Assembly: GCA_018819205.1 (NCBI GenBank)
Contig: JAHJQE010000061.1
Span: forward strand, 1-41,146
Reading direction: 5' to 3'
DNA length: 41,146 bases
Origin: Gammaproteobacteria bacterium
Lineage (GTDB): Bacteria > Pseudomonadota > Gammaproteobacteria > Burkholderiales > Gallionellaceae
The notes below the pieces were generated by a model, which saw only the letters and a program-made list of their open reading frames with translations, searched no databases and had not been told where the DNA came from. This document shows positions 8,860 through 17,474 of this stretch, one piece after another. The translations under genes and the position numbers were made by a program. The first letter of the stretch is position 1. Every line of letters begins with the position of its first letter.

Positions 8860-9507
8860 TCATGCAGTACGCATGCGACGGGCGAATACAAAACCCAGCA
8901 CCGCCATCAGGAACAGTGAGACCGTTCCGAGCAGACCGATCATCAGATTGCGGCGCCCCTGTGTCTGTGGCGCACGTGCCAGCTGCTGCTTGGCATATTC
9001 CGATATCCCGGACTTGAGCTGAACGATGCGCCCCTGCAAAGCGCGGTCCACGCCAAGCACCTGCTTGTCCACCCTGACCCGGCTCTCCGCCTCTGCCGGC
9101 CGCAAGCCGGCATAGGCCTGCAAGTAGTCGGTCAGCAACACTTTGTGATCTGCGATCAGACGGTCGATGTCCGTCGTCTGCATACCGATCTCGAGCATGA
9201 TGGCTTTGGACTGCATCAGCGCAAACTGCACCGCGATGCTGGCCTCCTTGAACCCTTGCTGATGTCTGGCATGCTGCGACTGGTCGTTCGCACGCAGCAG
9301 CATGTTCTTCCACTCCTGGATCTGCCTTCCCAGACCGATGGCGGCATCATCCAGATATTCCTCGATCTCGAAGAGTTGCACACTGCGCTTGGCTGACGAG
9401 ACATCGACATCGAGGAACAATTGCGATAATTGATATCCTCCCAGCGCCGCCAGACATGCGGCGACTGCGACGAATTTCACCAACAAGCCGGAGAAAGGCC
9501 CGCTCAT
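8860..9507 (-). CDS. Membrane protein resembling an isolated chemoreceptor sensor domain (copy 1)
   Basis: A 215-residue protein with the same plan as its downstream neighbour: an N-terminal membrane helix (LVKFVAVAACLAALGGYQL), a helical ectodomain beginning with RQIQEWKNMLLRANDQ, and a C-terminal helix (LIGLLGTVSLFLMAVLGFVF) followed only by ARRMRTA. The two share EWKN-x-LLR and a later G-[IV]-DR segment (VRGIDRPL against VLGVDRAL), so they look like a diverged tandem duplication. The methionine at 9505-9507 starts just before the first hydrophobic helix; upstream sequence in frame overlaps the ParA gene and is unlike any coding N-terminus. It lies 34 bases after the ParA-like gene. Function inferred only from resemblance. 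Confidence 0.7.
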   Translation of the reverse strand: MSGPFSGLLVKFVAVAACLAALGGYQLSQLFLDVDVSSAKRSVQLFEIEEYLDDAAIGLGRQIQEWKNMLLRANDQSQHARHQQGFKEASIAVQFALMQSKAIMLEIGMQTTDIDRLIADHKVLLTDYLQAYAGLRPAEAESRVRVDKQVLGVDRALQGRIVQLKSGISEYAKQQLARAPQTQGRRNLMIGLLGTVSLFLMAVLGFVFARRMRTA

Positions 9508-9541
9508 ACTCTCACGGCCTGCCTGAGTCGCAGCTTGCAGA

Positions 9542-10324
9542 TCATTTGTTGGCTGGCGGCTGAAAAACCGGGAACCGTCCGGTGGCACTCCCCGGCCTGA
9601 ATGCGGCCCATTTGCGCGAACTCTCCAGAATGGCTTGCTTGTCTTCGGTACGCACACCGAAACGGTTGGGAAAGTGGCCGTCCAGCCAGCGCACGATGGG
9701 CATGAACTCCTGCCGCTCCCGCCCGCTTATCAGCTCATCCATTTCGAAGATGCCCACCCCATCTTCCGCTGATTGCAAATACACATCGCTATCGGCCAAC
9801 GTGGTGAGGAACGGCATCTTGAGAGACGCCAGGAAGCGTTCCAGCGCGGCGTAGGTGGTATTGCTGCGATTACGTACGCGATTGGCGACGACAGCCATGC
9901 GCGCATTGGTAGTGCGTGCACCACCGACCAGGAACAGGTCCTTGATGAAATCTGCCGTGGCGCGAATATCGATGGGCGAAGGTGCGACCGGGATCACGAT
10001 GAAATTGGCCTTGCGTACCAGCTCTTTCAGCAGCAGTCCGCTGGCACCTGCAGGCGCATCGACCAACAACACCTCAGTATCCAGCGGCACCCATCCCTGA
10101 CGGCTGGACAAGTGTGCATTGCCCTTGGCAGGAGCAGCGTTTGCGGCATGGATGGAGGGTAGCGTGTCCGGACGTGCTTTCAGCCAGTGCAGGCTGGAAC
10201 CTTGCGGATCGTAATCAATGATGGCGGTGCGAAAACTACGACTGGCATAATAACCGGCCAGATTGGTCGTCAAAGTGGTCTTACCCGACCCGCCTTTTGA
10301 ATTGATCACCAATATGTTCAGCAA
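9542..10324 (-). CDS. ParA/MinD-family ATPase
   Basis: A 260-residue ATPase. The deviant Walker A motif NSKGGSGKTT lies at about residues 8-17, with IIDYDPQGSS about 20 residues later and a Walker B-like LLVDAPAG near residue 85. VIPVAPSPIDIRA and VVANRVR match the later ParA conserved blocks. There is no N-terminal DNA-binding domain and no ParB gene nearby, so it resembles the orphan ParA proteins that position membrane or chemosensory complexes more than a chromosome or plasmid segregation protein. I start it at the TTG (10322-10324), one base after the stop of the LytTR gene and after GGGGGAG; a CTG next to it is the alternative. Confidence 0.82.
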   Translation of the reverse strand: MLNILVINSKGGSGKTTLTTNLAGYYASRSFRTAIIDYDPQGSSLHWLKARPDTLPSIHAANAAPAKGNAHLSSRQGWVPLDTEVLLVDAPAGASGLLLKELVRKANFIVIPVAPSPIDIRATADFIKDLFLVGGARTTNARMAVVANRVRNRSNTTYAALERFLASLKMPFLTTLADSDVYLQSAEDGVGIFEMDELISGRERQEFMPIVRWLDGHFPNRFGVRTEDKQAILESSRKWAAFRPGSATGRFPVFQPPANK

Positions 10325-10325
10325 C

Positions 10326-11117
10326 TCACTCCCCCTGTTCCTGCACATCGCCCAGCGCCTTGACACTGCTCCACTGACGTCGGCTGATCGGTAGCCGCTC
10401 CTCCAGTCCATGCAGTTTCATCTGCCAGCCGCTCTCGCCTTCTTCGCCGCCTTTTTCGAAGCCGGCAATGGCGGCTTTCGCCACCAGACAGCTGCGATGT
10501 ATGCGCACGAAGCGCGCAGCATATTCCTTTTCCAATGCCGTGAGCGATTCTTCGATCAGGTATTCGTGGCTCGCCGTGCGTACCGTGACATATTTCATCT
10601 CGGCACGCAGGTAGACCACATCCTCAATCGGGATGAGGATCACCTTGCCGCGCTCGTGCGCTGACAGATGGGTGCGCGCTTCCGGAATCAACTCGCGCAA
10701 CACTTCCGTGCGGATCGGCACCGCGTCGCGAGCACGCGATATCGCTTCGAACAAGCGACCGAGACGGATAGGCTTGAGCAGATAGTCTATGGCGCGCAAC
10801 TCGAAGGCCTGGATGGCATATGCATCATAAGCTGTGGTGAAGATGATGATCGGTGGGTGCTCCAGCTTGTTCAGATGAAGCGCCAGTTCCAGTCCATCCA
10901 TCTGCGGCATGCGGATGTCCATCAACACCACTTCGGCCGGCGTTTCATTCAGCTTGTCGAGTGCCTCCTGACCATTGCCAGCTTCGCCCACCACTTGCAG
11001 CTCGATCTGCGCGCTGCAGTCGACCAGCAAGTCTTTCAGGCGACTGCGCGCCAGCGGCTCGTCGTCCACGATGAATACGGTCAGCGGCAAGATCAAGGTA
11101 TCTGTTATGTCGGTCAT
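10326..11117 (-). CDS. algR: LytTR-family response regulator, AlgR-like
   Basis: A 263-residue regulator. The receiver domain (about residues 12-130) has the acidic pair in VDDEPLA, the phosphoacceptor aspartate in VVLMDIRMPQMDG near residue 66, the conserved threonine in IIIFTTAYDAYA and the lysine in YLLKPI. A LytTR DNA-binding domain follows (about 150-255) with YLRAEMKYVTVRT and FVRIHRSCLVAK. AlgR proteins in Pseudomonas control type IV pili and exopolysaccharide genes with the AlgZ/FimS kinase; the targets here are not shown. Its ATG overlaps the kinase stop by four bases, and its own stop lies one base from the ParA start, so the three are co-translated. Confidence 0.9.
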   Translation of the reverse strand: MTDITDTLILPLTVFIVDDEPLARSRLKDLLVDCSAQIELQVVGEAGNGQEALDKLNETPAEVVLMDIRMPQMDGLELALHLNKLEHPPIIIFTTAYDAYAIQAFELRAIDYLLKPIRLGRLFEAISRARDAVPIRTEVLRELIPEARTHLSAHERGKVILIPIEDVVYLRAEMKYVTVRTASHEYLIEESLTALEKEYAARFVRIHRSCLVAKAAIAGFEKGGEEGESGWQMKLHGLEERLPISRRQWSSVKALGDVQEQGE

Positions 11118-12142
11118 GCTTGGCGCAGGGGAATCACTATATGCACATGATAACTGTCATCATCGCGTTCCACACGGTACTCGGCTTCCACATCGAACAA
11201 CAGCGACAGCCGCTCACGGATATTCGACAAAGCCAAATGATTGCCGCCGGACGCCACCGCTCTGTTCGTCAGGGGGTTGCTCACCAATAGATGCAGCTGG
11301 CCGTTCTTCTCGTGGATGTCGATGTCGATGACCCCGCCCCCGGGCAACGGCTCGATACCGTGGTACACCGCATTTTCCAGCAGCGGCTGCAATACCAGCG
11401 GCGGGATCAAAGCCTGTGTCGGCATGTGTGCGGTCTGCCAATGCACTTGCAGGCGTTCGCCCATGCGCAGTTGCTCCAGCGCCAGATATCGTTGCGCCAG
11501 CGCCACCTCATCCTTCAGTGCGACCAGATCGCGCACATCACTCATCGCCATGCGGAACAGATCGGCCATATCTTCCAGTGCCGTTTCTGCGCGCTTCGGC
11601 TCTGCACGTACGATGGCCAGCACGGCATTGATGCTGTTGAACAGGAAGTGGGGACGGATGCGCGCCTGCAGTGCCTGCAAGCGGGCGTCCTGCAGCGCGG
11701 GAGACATGGCCATGGCACGCCAGCGGAAATAGGTCAGCAACATCACCGCCAGTGCAACCGCCAGCAGGATGCGCCGCATTTCAAGGAAGAAGCCTGATTC
11801 ACCCACTTCAGCAAACAGATCGCCACCGATCTGCGAGAAGAAATAAGTGATCCCTGCGACCAGCACTACAACCATGAGTGCTGCACGCCAGTATGTGAAG
11901 CGCTGCAACATCTCGTTCAGCGCATACAAGGCCAACAACCCGCTCAGCAGCACGGGCTGCAGCAACGCGGAATCAAGCAGCATGCGCTGCCACAGCTCAC
12001 CGATCGTCGAGACCTGGGCCACTGCACAGACCACCGCGATTGCGTTCGCCAGCAGCACGATACGCAGCACCGTACCCAGATTACGGAAGTCTGGCATCAG
12101 TCGGTGTGGAATGTTTTGATTTATACTGCGCGTCCTCGGCAT
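11114..12142 (-). CDS. algZ: Sensor histidine kinase of the LytS/AlgZ (FimS) type
   Basis: A 342-residue membrane kinase. About four membrane helices occupy residues 24-142. The His_kinase domain follows with [15 protein letters not shown] near residue 160, carrying the phosphorylated histidine, then [16 protein letters not shown] near 250 as the N-box, and a short ATP-binding tail with [12 protein letters not shown]. There is no separate extracellular sensor domain. I chose the ATG at 12140-12142 because GGGGGA stands five bases before it. It diverges from argH with only 36 bases between starts, the same kinase/argH neighbourhood found in Pseudomonas. The cognate regulator is the next gene. 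Confidence 0.88.
   Translation of the reverse strand: MPRTRSINQNIPHRLMPDFRNLGTVLRIVLLANAIAVVCAVAQVSTIGELWQRMLLDSALLQPVLLSGLLALYALNEMLQRFTYWRAALMVVVLVAGITYFFSQIGGDLFAEVGESGFFLEMRRILLAVALAVMLLTYFRWRAMAMSPALQDARLQALQARIRPHFLFNSINAVLAIVRAEPKRAETALEDMADLFRMAMSDVRDLVALKDEVALAQRYLALEQLRMGERLQVHWQTAHMPTQALIPPLVLQPLLENAVYHGIEPLPGGGVIDIDIHEKNGQLHLLVSNPLTNRAVASGGNHLALSNIRERLSLLFDVEAEYRVERDDDSYHVHIVIPLRQA
12122..12127 (+). promoter_or_regulatory. Candidate argH -10 element
   Basis: TATACT at 12122-12127 lies 52 bases before the argH start and inside the first codons of the divergent kinase gene. No clear -35 hexamer is seen at the usual distance. If used, transcription would begin near 12134, and the argH and algZ transcripts would overlap at their 5' ends. 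Confidence 0.35.
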
Positions 12143-12178
12143 GGATCCCCCGTGAGTGCCGCTCATTCTGGACAAGAC

Positions 12179-13567
<1,389 letters not shown>

Positions 13568-13590
13568 TTTTGCCCGCGTGCTTCGCGGAC

Positions 13591-13618
13591 AAAAAAACGG
13601 GCCACCTTGCGATGGCCC
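13591..13618 (-). terminator. Intrinsic terminator of the hemA-prfA-prmC transcript or of the small RNA
   Basis: Reading leftward, a six-base stem (TGGGCC side at 13613-13618, GGCCCA side at 13599-13604) with an eight-base loop is followed by G and seven T. It is about 140 bases past the prmC stop. The T run exists only on the minus strand, so it does not serve argH. Confidence 0.78.
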
Positions 13619-13675
13619 AGAATAGGAGGAGAGTATGAAAGATCGAGTTGATAACAACTCAAAGCTCACAACTCG
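13591..13675 (-). ncRNA. Candidate anti-Shine-Dalgarno small RNA ending in an intrinsic terminator
   Basis: On the minus strand a TACAAT -10 (13682-13687) and a weak TAGGCA -35 (13705-13710, 17-base spacer) could start an RNA near 13675. The RNA would contain a short hairpin (GAGTTG, TTAT, CAACTC), then an unpaired pyrimidine-rich CTCTCCTCCTATT complementary to ribosome-binding sites, then a terminator stem GGGCCA/TGGCCC with seven U residues. This is the plan of many Hfq-type regulators. It could instead be the processed 3' end of the prmC transcript. No family was matched, so the call rests on structure alone. Confidence 0.42.
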
Positions 13676-13756
13676 GAGTGAATTGTAGGAAGCTCCTGCT
13701 GCGTTGCCTATATGCCGTTTGGCCTATATATCGGCCTATATCTACACCAAAAAGTT

Positions 13757-14614
13757 CTATATATCCCTGACCAGCCGGCCGCCGGAAACTCGCTCGATTC
13801 CAGCCAAGTCATTGTTTGAAATAACATTCTCGAATCCTGCCTGGCGCAGCAACGCGCGCACGCGCGCAGCCTGATCATATCCATGCTCCAGCAGCAGCCA
13901 ACCGCTCCCGGTAAGGTGCGAAACCGCACCAGCGATGATGCGTCGGATATCGTCCAGACCATCAACACCCGCTGCCAATGCACTGGCTGGCTCAAAACGC
14001 AGATCTCCCTGTCCCAGATGTATGTCCTGCTCCGCTATGTAGGGCGGATTGGAAACGATAAGGTCGAAATGCAGCCCCGCCAATGCAGAGAACCAGTCGC
14101 TGAGCACGAACCCGGCATTACGTATCCCCAGCCGCCGAGCGTTCTCTTGCGCCACGGCCAAAGCTGCCTCTGAAGCATCCACAGCAGTCATCTCCACATC
14201 GGGGCGGGCATGGGCGATAGACAGTGCGATAGCACCGCTGCCCGTGCCGAGATCCAGCACACGAGCGCCATGTGACGGGATGCGTGCCAAGGCCTGCTCT
14301 ACCAACAGTTCGGTATCTGGACGCGGTATCAAAGTGGCCGGAGTGACTTTGAAGTTCAGTCCGAAGAACTCGCGCTCACCCAGAATGTAAGCCAGCGGCT
14401 CGCCCTGCAAACGGCGCTGCAACGAAGTTTGATAGCGGAAGAATTCCTGCTCAGTGAGCACATGCTCAGGGTGGGCAAGCAAGTAGGCTCGATTCACGCG
14501 CAGCGCGGCTTGCAGCAAGGTCTGCACCTCGCTGCGCGCCTCGTCGTGCTCCAGTTTCAGCGCCAGTCGCAAGACCGCGACATCCTGCGCCAACCGCTCG
14601 CGGATGCTGGACAT
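13757..14614 (-). CDS. prmC: Release factor glutamine methyltransferase
   Basis: A 285-residue SAM-dependent enzyme that methylates the glutamine of the GGQ motif in release factors. The N-terminal helical domain (about residues 1-85) recognises the factor. The methyltransferase domain has the SAM motif VLDLGTGSGAIALSIA and the substrate-gripping NPPY in VSNPPYIAEQD near residue 188. The final segment EHGYDQAARVRALL is typical. It follows its own substrate gene prfA by only five bases, the usual arrangement, and is the last gene of the hemA-prfA-prmC operon. Older annotations call it HemK. Confidence 0.95.
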   Translation of the reverse strand: MSSIRERLAQDVAVLRLALKLEHDEARSEVQTLLQAALRVNRAYLLAHPEHVLTEQEFFRYQTSLQRRLQGEPLAYILGEREFFGLNFKVTPATLIPRPDTELLVEQALARIPSHGARVLDLGTGSGAIALSIAHARPDVEMTAVDASEAALAVAQENARRLGIRNAGFVLSDWFSALAGLHFDLIVSNPPYIAEQDIHLGQGDLRFEPASALAAGVDGLDDIRRIIAGAVSHLTGSGWLLLEHGYDQAARVRALLRQAGFENVISNNDLAGIERVSGGRLVRDI

Positions 14615-14619
14615 CTGGC

Positions 14620-15702
14620 TTAACCCTCCTGTGCCAGCGCTGCCAGTTGCTCGGCCTGATGCTCGGCCATCAATGCATCGGTGAGCTCACTGATATCGCC
14701 GTCCATGATCTGATCCATCTTGTACAGCGTGAGGTTGATGCGGTGATCGGTGACACGGCCTTGCGGGAAGTTATAGGTGCGGATACGTTCAGAGCGGTCG
14801 CCGCTGCCGACCAGCGATTTGCGCTCGGCGGCGATCTTGCTGTGCGCTTCCTGCTCTTCCTTGTCCTTGATGCGTGCGGCCAGAACACGCATGGCCTGCG
14901 CCTTGTTCTGGTGCTGTGAGCGTCCGTCCTGGCACTCCACCACAGTCCCGGTCGGAAGGTGGGTGATGCGCACGGCGGAGTCGGTCTTGTTGATGTGCTG
15001 GCCGCCCGCACCGGAAGCGCGGAAGGTATCGATGCGCAGGTCGGCCGGATTCAGCTCCACTTCACCCACTTCGTCCGCTTCCGGCAGGATGGCGACGGTA
15101 CAGGCCGAAGTATGGATACGCCCCTGCGTCTCCGTAGCGGGCACGCGCTGTACACGGTGTGCACCGGATTCGAACTTGAGCACAGAGTAGGCACCCTGAC
15201 CGATGATGCGCGCAATGACTTCCTTGTAACCGCCTACTTCGCCCGGGCTTTCCGAGATGATCTCGACCTGCCAGCGGCGGCGTTCGGCGAAACGCAGGTA
15301 CATGCGGAACAGATCGCCCGCAAACAATGCCGCCTCGTCGCCGCCGGTGCCGGCACGCACCTCGAGGAACACGTTGCGTTCATCGTTAGGGTCTTTCGGC
15401 AGCAATTGTTTTTGCAGATCGATCTCGAGTCGCGCCAATTCCTCGCGCCCAGCCTTCATCTCCTCCTCAGCGAATTCACGCATGTCCGGGTCTTCCGCCA
15501 TCTCCTGCGCGGCTGCGATGTCCGCTTCTGCCGATTGATAGGCATGGAACAGCTCGACCACCGGCTCGATCTCCACGCGCTCGCGGTTGAGTTTGCGGAA
15601 GCTGTCCATGTCACGCGTGGCTTCCTCGCTGCTCAACAGGCGCGTGACCTCATCCAGACGCTCGGCAAGACGCGCGAGTTTGTCGGCGATGCTGGGTTTC
15701 AT
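14620..15702 (-). CDS. prfA: Peptide chain release factor 1
   Basis: A 360-residue RF1 of standard length that ends translation at UAA and UAG. The RF1-specific stop-codon reader PxT is present as PAT in [16 protein letters not shown] near residue 188. The catalytic GGQ occurs in [19 protein letters not shown] near residues 231-233. The N-terminal helical domain and the C-terminal [18 protein letters not shown] block are intact. The start overlaps the hemA stop as ATGA (15699-15702). With prmC directly downstream, the factor and its methylase are made together. Confidence 0.97.
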   Translation of the reverse strand: MKPSIADKLARLAERLDEVTRLLSSEEATRDMDSFRKLNRERVEIEPVVELFHAYQSAEADIAAAQEMAEDPDMREFAEEEMKAGREELARLEIDLQKQLLPKDPNDERNVFLEVRAGTGGDEAALFAGDLFRMYLRFAERRRWQVEIISESPGEVGGYKEVIARIIGQGAYSVLKFESGAHRVQRVPATETQGRIHTSACTVAILPEADEVGEVELNPADLRIDTFRASGAGGQHINKTDSAVRITHLPTGTVVECQDGRSQHQNKAQAMRVLAARIKDKEEQEAHSKIAAERKSLVGSGDRSERIRTYNFPQGRVTDHRINLTLYKMDQIMDGDISELTDALMAEHQAEQLAALAQEG

Positions 15703-16952
15703 TCAGGGGTTTGCAGGTGGTAGATGCGATGGACAGCGTCGAGCAGTGTCTGTCGCTCGCTGTCCTGCGCCTGATTCAGGCTTTGCGTCGGTGCATGAAG
15801 GAATTTGTTGGTGAGTGAGGCGCTCAAAGCTTCCAGCACCTTCTCGGGTGCATCGCCCTTGGCCAGCTGCTTGAGGGCCTTGTCCATCTCGTGGCGGCGC
15901 TGACGTTCGGCATGGTCGCGTAGTGCGCGGATGGTGGGCACGACCTCGCGAGACTCCATCCAGTGAATGAACTCGTTCACACCCGAGTCGATGATGACCT
16001 CGGCCTCCTTCACCGCCCCCTGGCGCGCATCCTGCCCGTCGCGGACCACCTCGGCCAGGTCGTCTACGGTATACAGGAACACATCATCCAGTTCAGCCAC
16101 TTCCGGTTCCACATCGCGCGGCACGGCCAGATCGACGATGAACAATGGACGGTGTTTGCGCAGCTTGAGGGCACGCTCGACCAGGCCCTTGCCCAGGATA
16201 GGCAGCTGACTGGCGGTGCAGGTGACGATGATGTCGTGATTCGCCAGCTGCTCCGGCATCTCATGCAGTGTGACCGCATGACCATCGACACGGCGCGCCA
16301 AGGTCTGTGCACGATCCAGCGTGCGGTTGGCGACCGTGATCCTCTTGGGTTTGCGCGCGGCGAAGTGCACCGCGTTCAATTCGATCATCTCACCCGCACC
16401 GATGAACAACACGTTCTGTTCCGAGATACTCGGAAATATACGTTCCGCGAGCTTGACGGCAGCAGCAGCCATCGACACCAGATTGGCGCCGATCTCGGTC
16501 TGTGTGCGCACATCCTTGGCCACCGAGAAGGTACGCTGGAATAGCTTGTGCAGCAGGAAGCCCATGGTGCCGGCCTGTTCTGCCTGACGCACCGCCTGCT
16601 TCATCTGTCCCAATATCTGCGGTTCGCCCAGCACCATGGAGTCCAGTCCGCTGGCCACACGGAAAGCGTGCTTCACCGCTTGCTCCTGCGGCAGGCGATA
16701 GATGTACGGCTCGACATCGTTGGCCGGCAGCTTGTGGTAGTTAGCCAGCCAGCTGACAGCCTGTGCGGGCGAGCTGGTACTGCAATAGATCTCGGTGCGG
16801 TTGCAGGTGGACAGGATGGTGGCTTCCTTGGCGGCACCATTGCCGACCAGGTCGCGCAAGGCGACATCCATCGTCTCGACATTGAACGCGAGTTGTTCGC
16901 GCACGTCGAGCGGGGCGGTCTGGTGGTTGATACCGTATGTCAATAACTGCAT
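15699..16952 (-). CDS. hemA: Glutamyl-tRNA reductase
   Basis: A 417-residue enzyme that reduces glutamyl-tRNA to glutamate-1-semialdehyde, the first committed step of C5-pathway tetrapyrrole synthesis. Visible are the N-terminal [17 protein letters not shown], the catalytic cysteine in [10 protein letters not shown] near residue 50, [13 protein letters not shown], and the NADPH-binding [12 protein letters not shown] near residue 190. The C-terminal dimerisation helix is complete. It heads hemA-prfA-prmC and supplies the pathway whose middle steps are encoded by hemC and hemD 12 kb away. The N-terminus ([10 protein letters not shown]) lacks an obvious extra KK-type degradation signal. Confidence 0.96.
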   Translation of the reverse strand: MQLLTYGINHQTAPLDVREQLAFNVETMDVALRDLVGNGAAKEATILSTCNRTEIYCSTSSPAQAVSWLANYHKLPANDVEPYIYRLPQEQAVKHAFRVASGLDSMVLGEPQILGQMKQAVRQAEQAGTMGFLLHKLFQRTFSVAKDVRTQTEIGANLVSMAAAAVKLAERIFPSISEQNVLFIGAGEMIELNAVHFAARKPKRITVANRTLDRAQTLARRVDGHAVTLHEMPEQLANHDIIVTCTASQLPILGKGLVERALKLRKHRPLFIVDLAVPRDVEPEVAELDDVFLYTVDDLAEVVRDGQDARQGAVKEAEVIIDSGVNEFIHWMESREVVPTIRALRDHAERQRRHEMDKALKQLAKGDAPEKVLEALSASLTNKFLHAPTQSLNQAQDSERQTLLDAVHRIYHLQTPE

Positions 16953-16985
16953 GGGAAGTCCGCTGTCCGGAGGTTCGGGGGCGGA

Positions 16986-17014
16986 ATTATAGTGGTTGGA
17001 GCGGCTTTCTGCCA
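16986..17014 (-). promoter_or_regulatory. Candidate hemA promoter
   Basis: A consensus TATAAT (16986-16991, minus strand) lies 17 bases from a TGGCAG -35-like hexamer (17009-17014). Transcription would start near 16979 and give a hemA leader of about 27 bases. The -35 lies in a small inverted repeat, GCGGCT/AGCCGC, just after the upstream gene. Confidence 0.55.
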
Positions 17015-17036
17015 GCCGCCCCTCCCTTTTGCAGGC

Positions 17037-17438
17037 TTACTTGGCAGGTGCCGGTGCCAACTGCGCCAAGGCCGCTTCAGCGTCTTCACGCAAGGAACTG
17101 TCAGGATACTGTTTGACGAAATCGGCGAACGCTGTCTTCGCCTCGTCCGTCTTGCCGCCATCCACCAGCTCGATCGCCTTGGTGAACGCAGTCAGTTCAG
17201 CGTCGTCGATGGCGGCTTGCTCTGCTTCGCCCTTCCAATAGACGTCATCCGCATCCGCCAGTGAGCCACGCACGCCCCCTGCTGCCGTGGTCGTGGTCAG
17301 TTTCTTTTTCGGCGTCAGCAACTCGATCTTCTTGCGCAGACGCTCCCATAGTGACAGGTCCTGATCGGCCGCTGACACCTGCACCGGCGCTGCCAATACG
17401 ATGCCCAGCAGCACAAACAATGCGATCAATCTCTTCAT
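17037..17438 (-). CDS. Small exported protein with a TPR-like C-terminus
   Basis: A 133-residue protein with a clear signal peptide (MKRLIALFVLLGIVLAAPVQVSA, cleavage after ASA or nearby). The middle is basic and threonine-rich (TPKKKLTTTTAAGG). The last 60 residues form two or three helices with a tetratricopeptide feel (AIELVDGGKTDEAKTAFADFV, then DSSLREDAEAALAQL). It ends in APAPAK. The ATG is preceded by AAGGAG at good spacing. It lies 36 bases after the large NHL/TPR protein gene on the same strand, so the two probably share a transcript. I do not recognise a named family. Confidence 0.7.
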   Translation of the reverse strand: MKRLIALFVLLGIVLAAPVQVSAADQDLSLWERLRKKIELLTPKKKLTTTTAAGGVRGSLADADDVYWKGEAEQAAIDDAELTAFTKAIELVDGGKTDEAKTAFADFVKQYPDSSLREDAEAALAQLAPAPAK

Positions 17439-17474
17439 AGTGTTCTCCTTGGATTATCTATCCGGGCTTCGGAC

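Noticed and set aside
8745-8891. N-terminal extension of the first sensor-like protein to a start at 8891.
   Set aside because: The extra residues are cysteine- and arginine-rich without pattern, and a good ribosome site stands before the methionine at 8744.
9508-9657. N-terminal extension of the second sensor-like protein to 9657.
   Set aside because: It would overlap the ParA gene by more than 100 bases and place 50 disordered residues before the membrane helix.
13571-13590. CCGCG-TGCTT-CGCGG as an argH terminator.
   Set aside because: Stem of five pairs, followed on the plus strand by A residues rather than T.
13635-13688. A 17-codon plus-strand frame (MKDRVDNNSKLTTRSEL) with a very strong AGGAGGAGAG site.
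   Set aside because: The same bases form the anti-Shine-Dalgarno loop of the candidate minus-strand RNA, and the T-rich terminator favours the minus strand. The frame has no terminator or partner of its own. It remains possible but less likely.
17001-17030. GCGGCT/AGCCGC inverted repeat after the small exported protein as a terminator.
   Set aside because: Only six base pairs and no T run on either strand; it overlaps the likely hemA -35.
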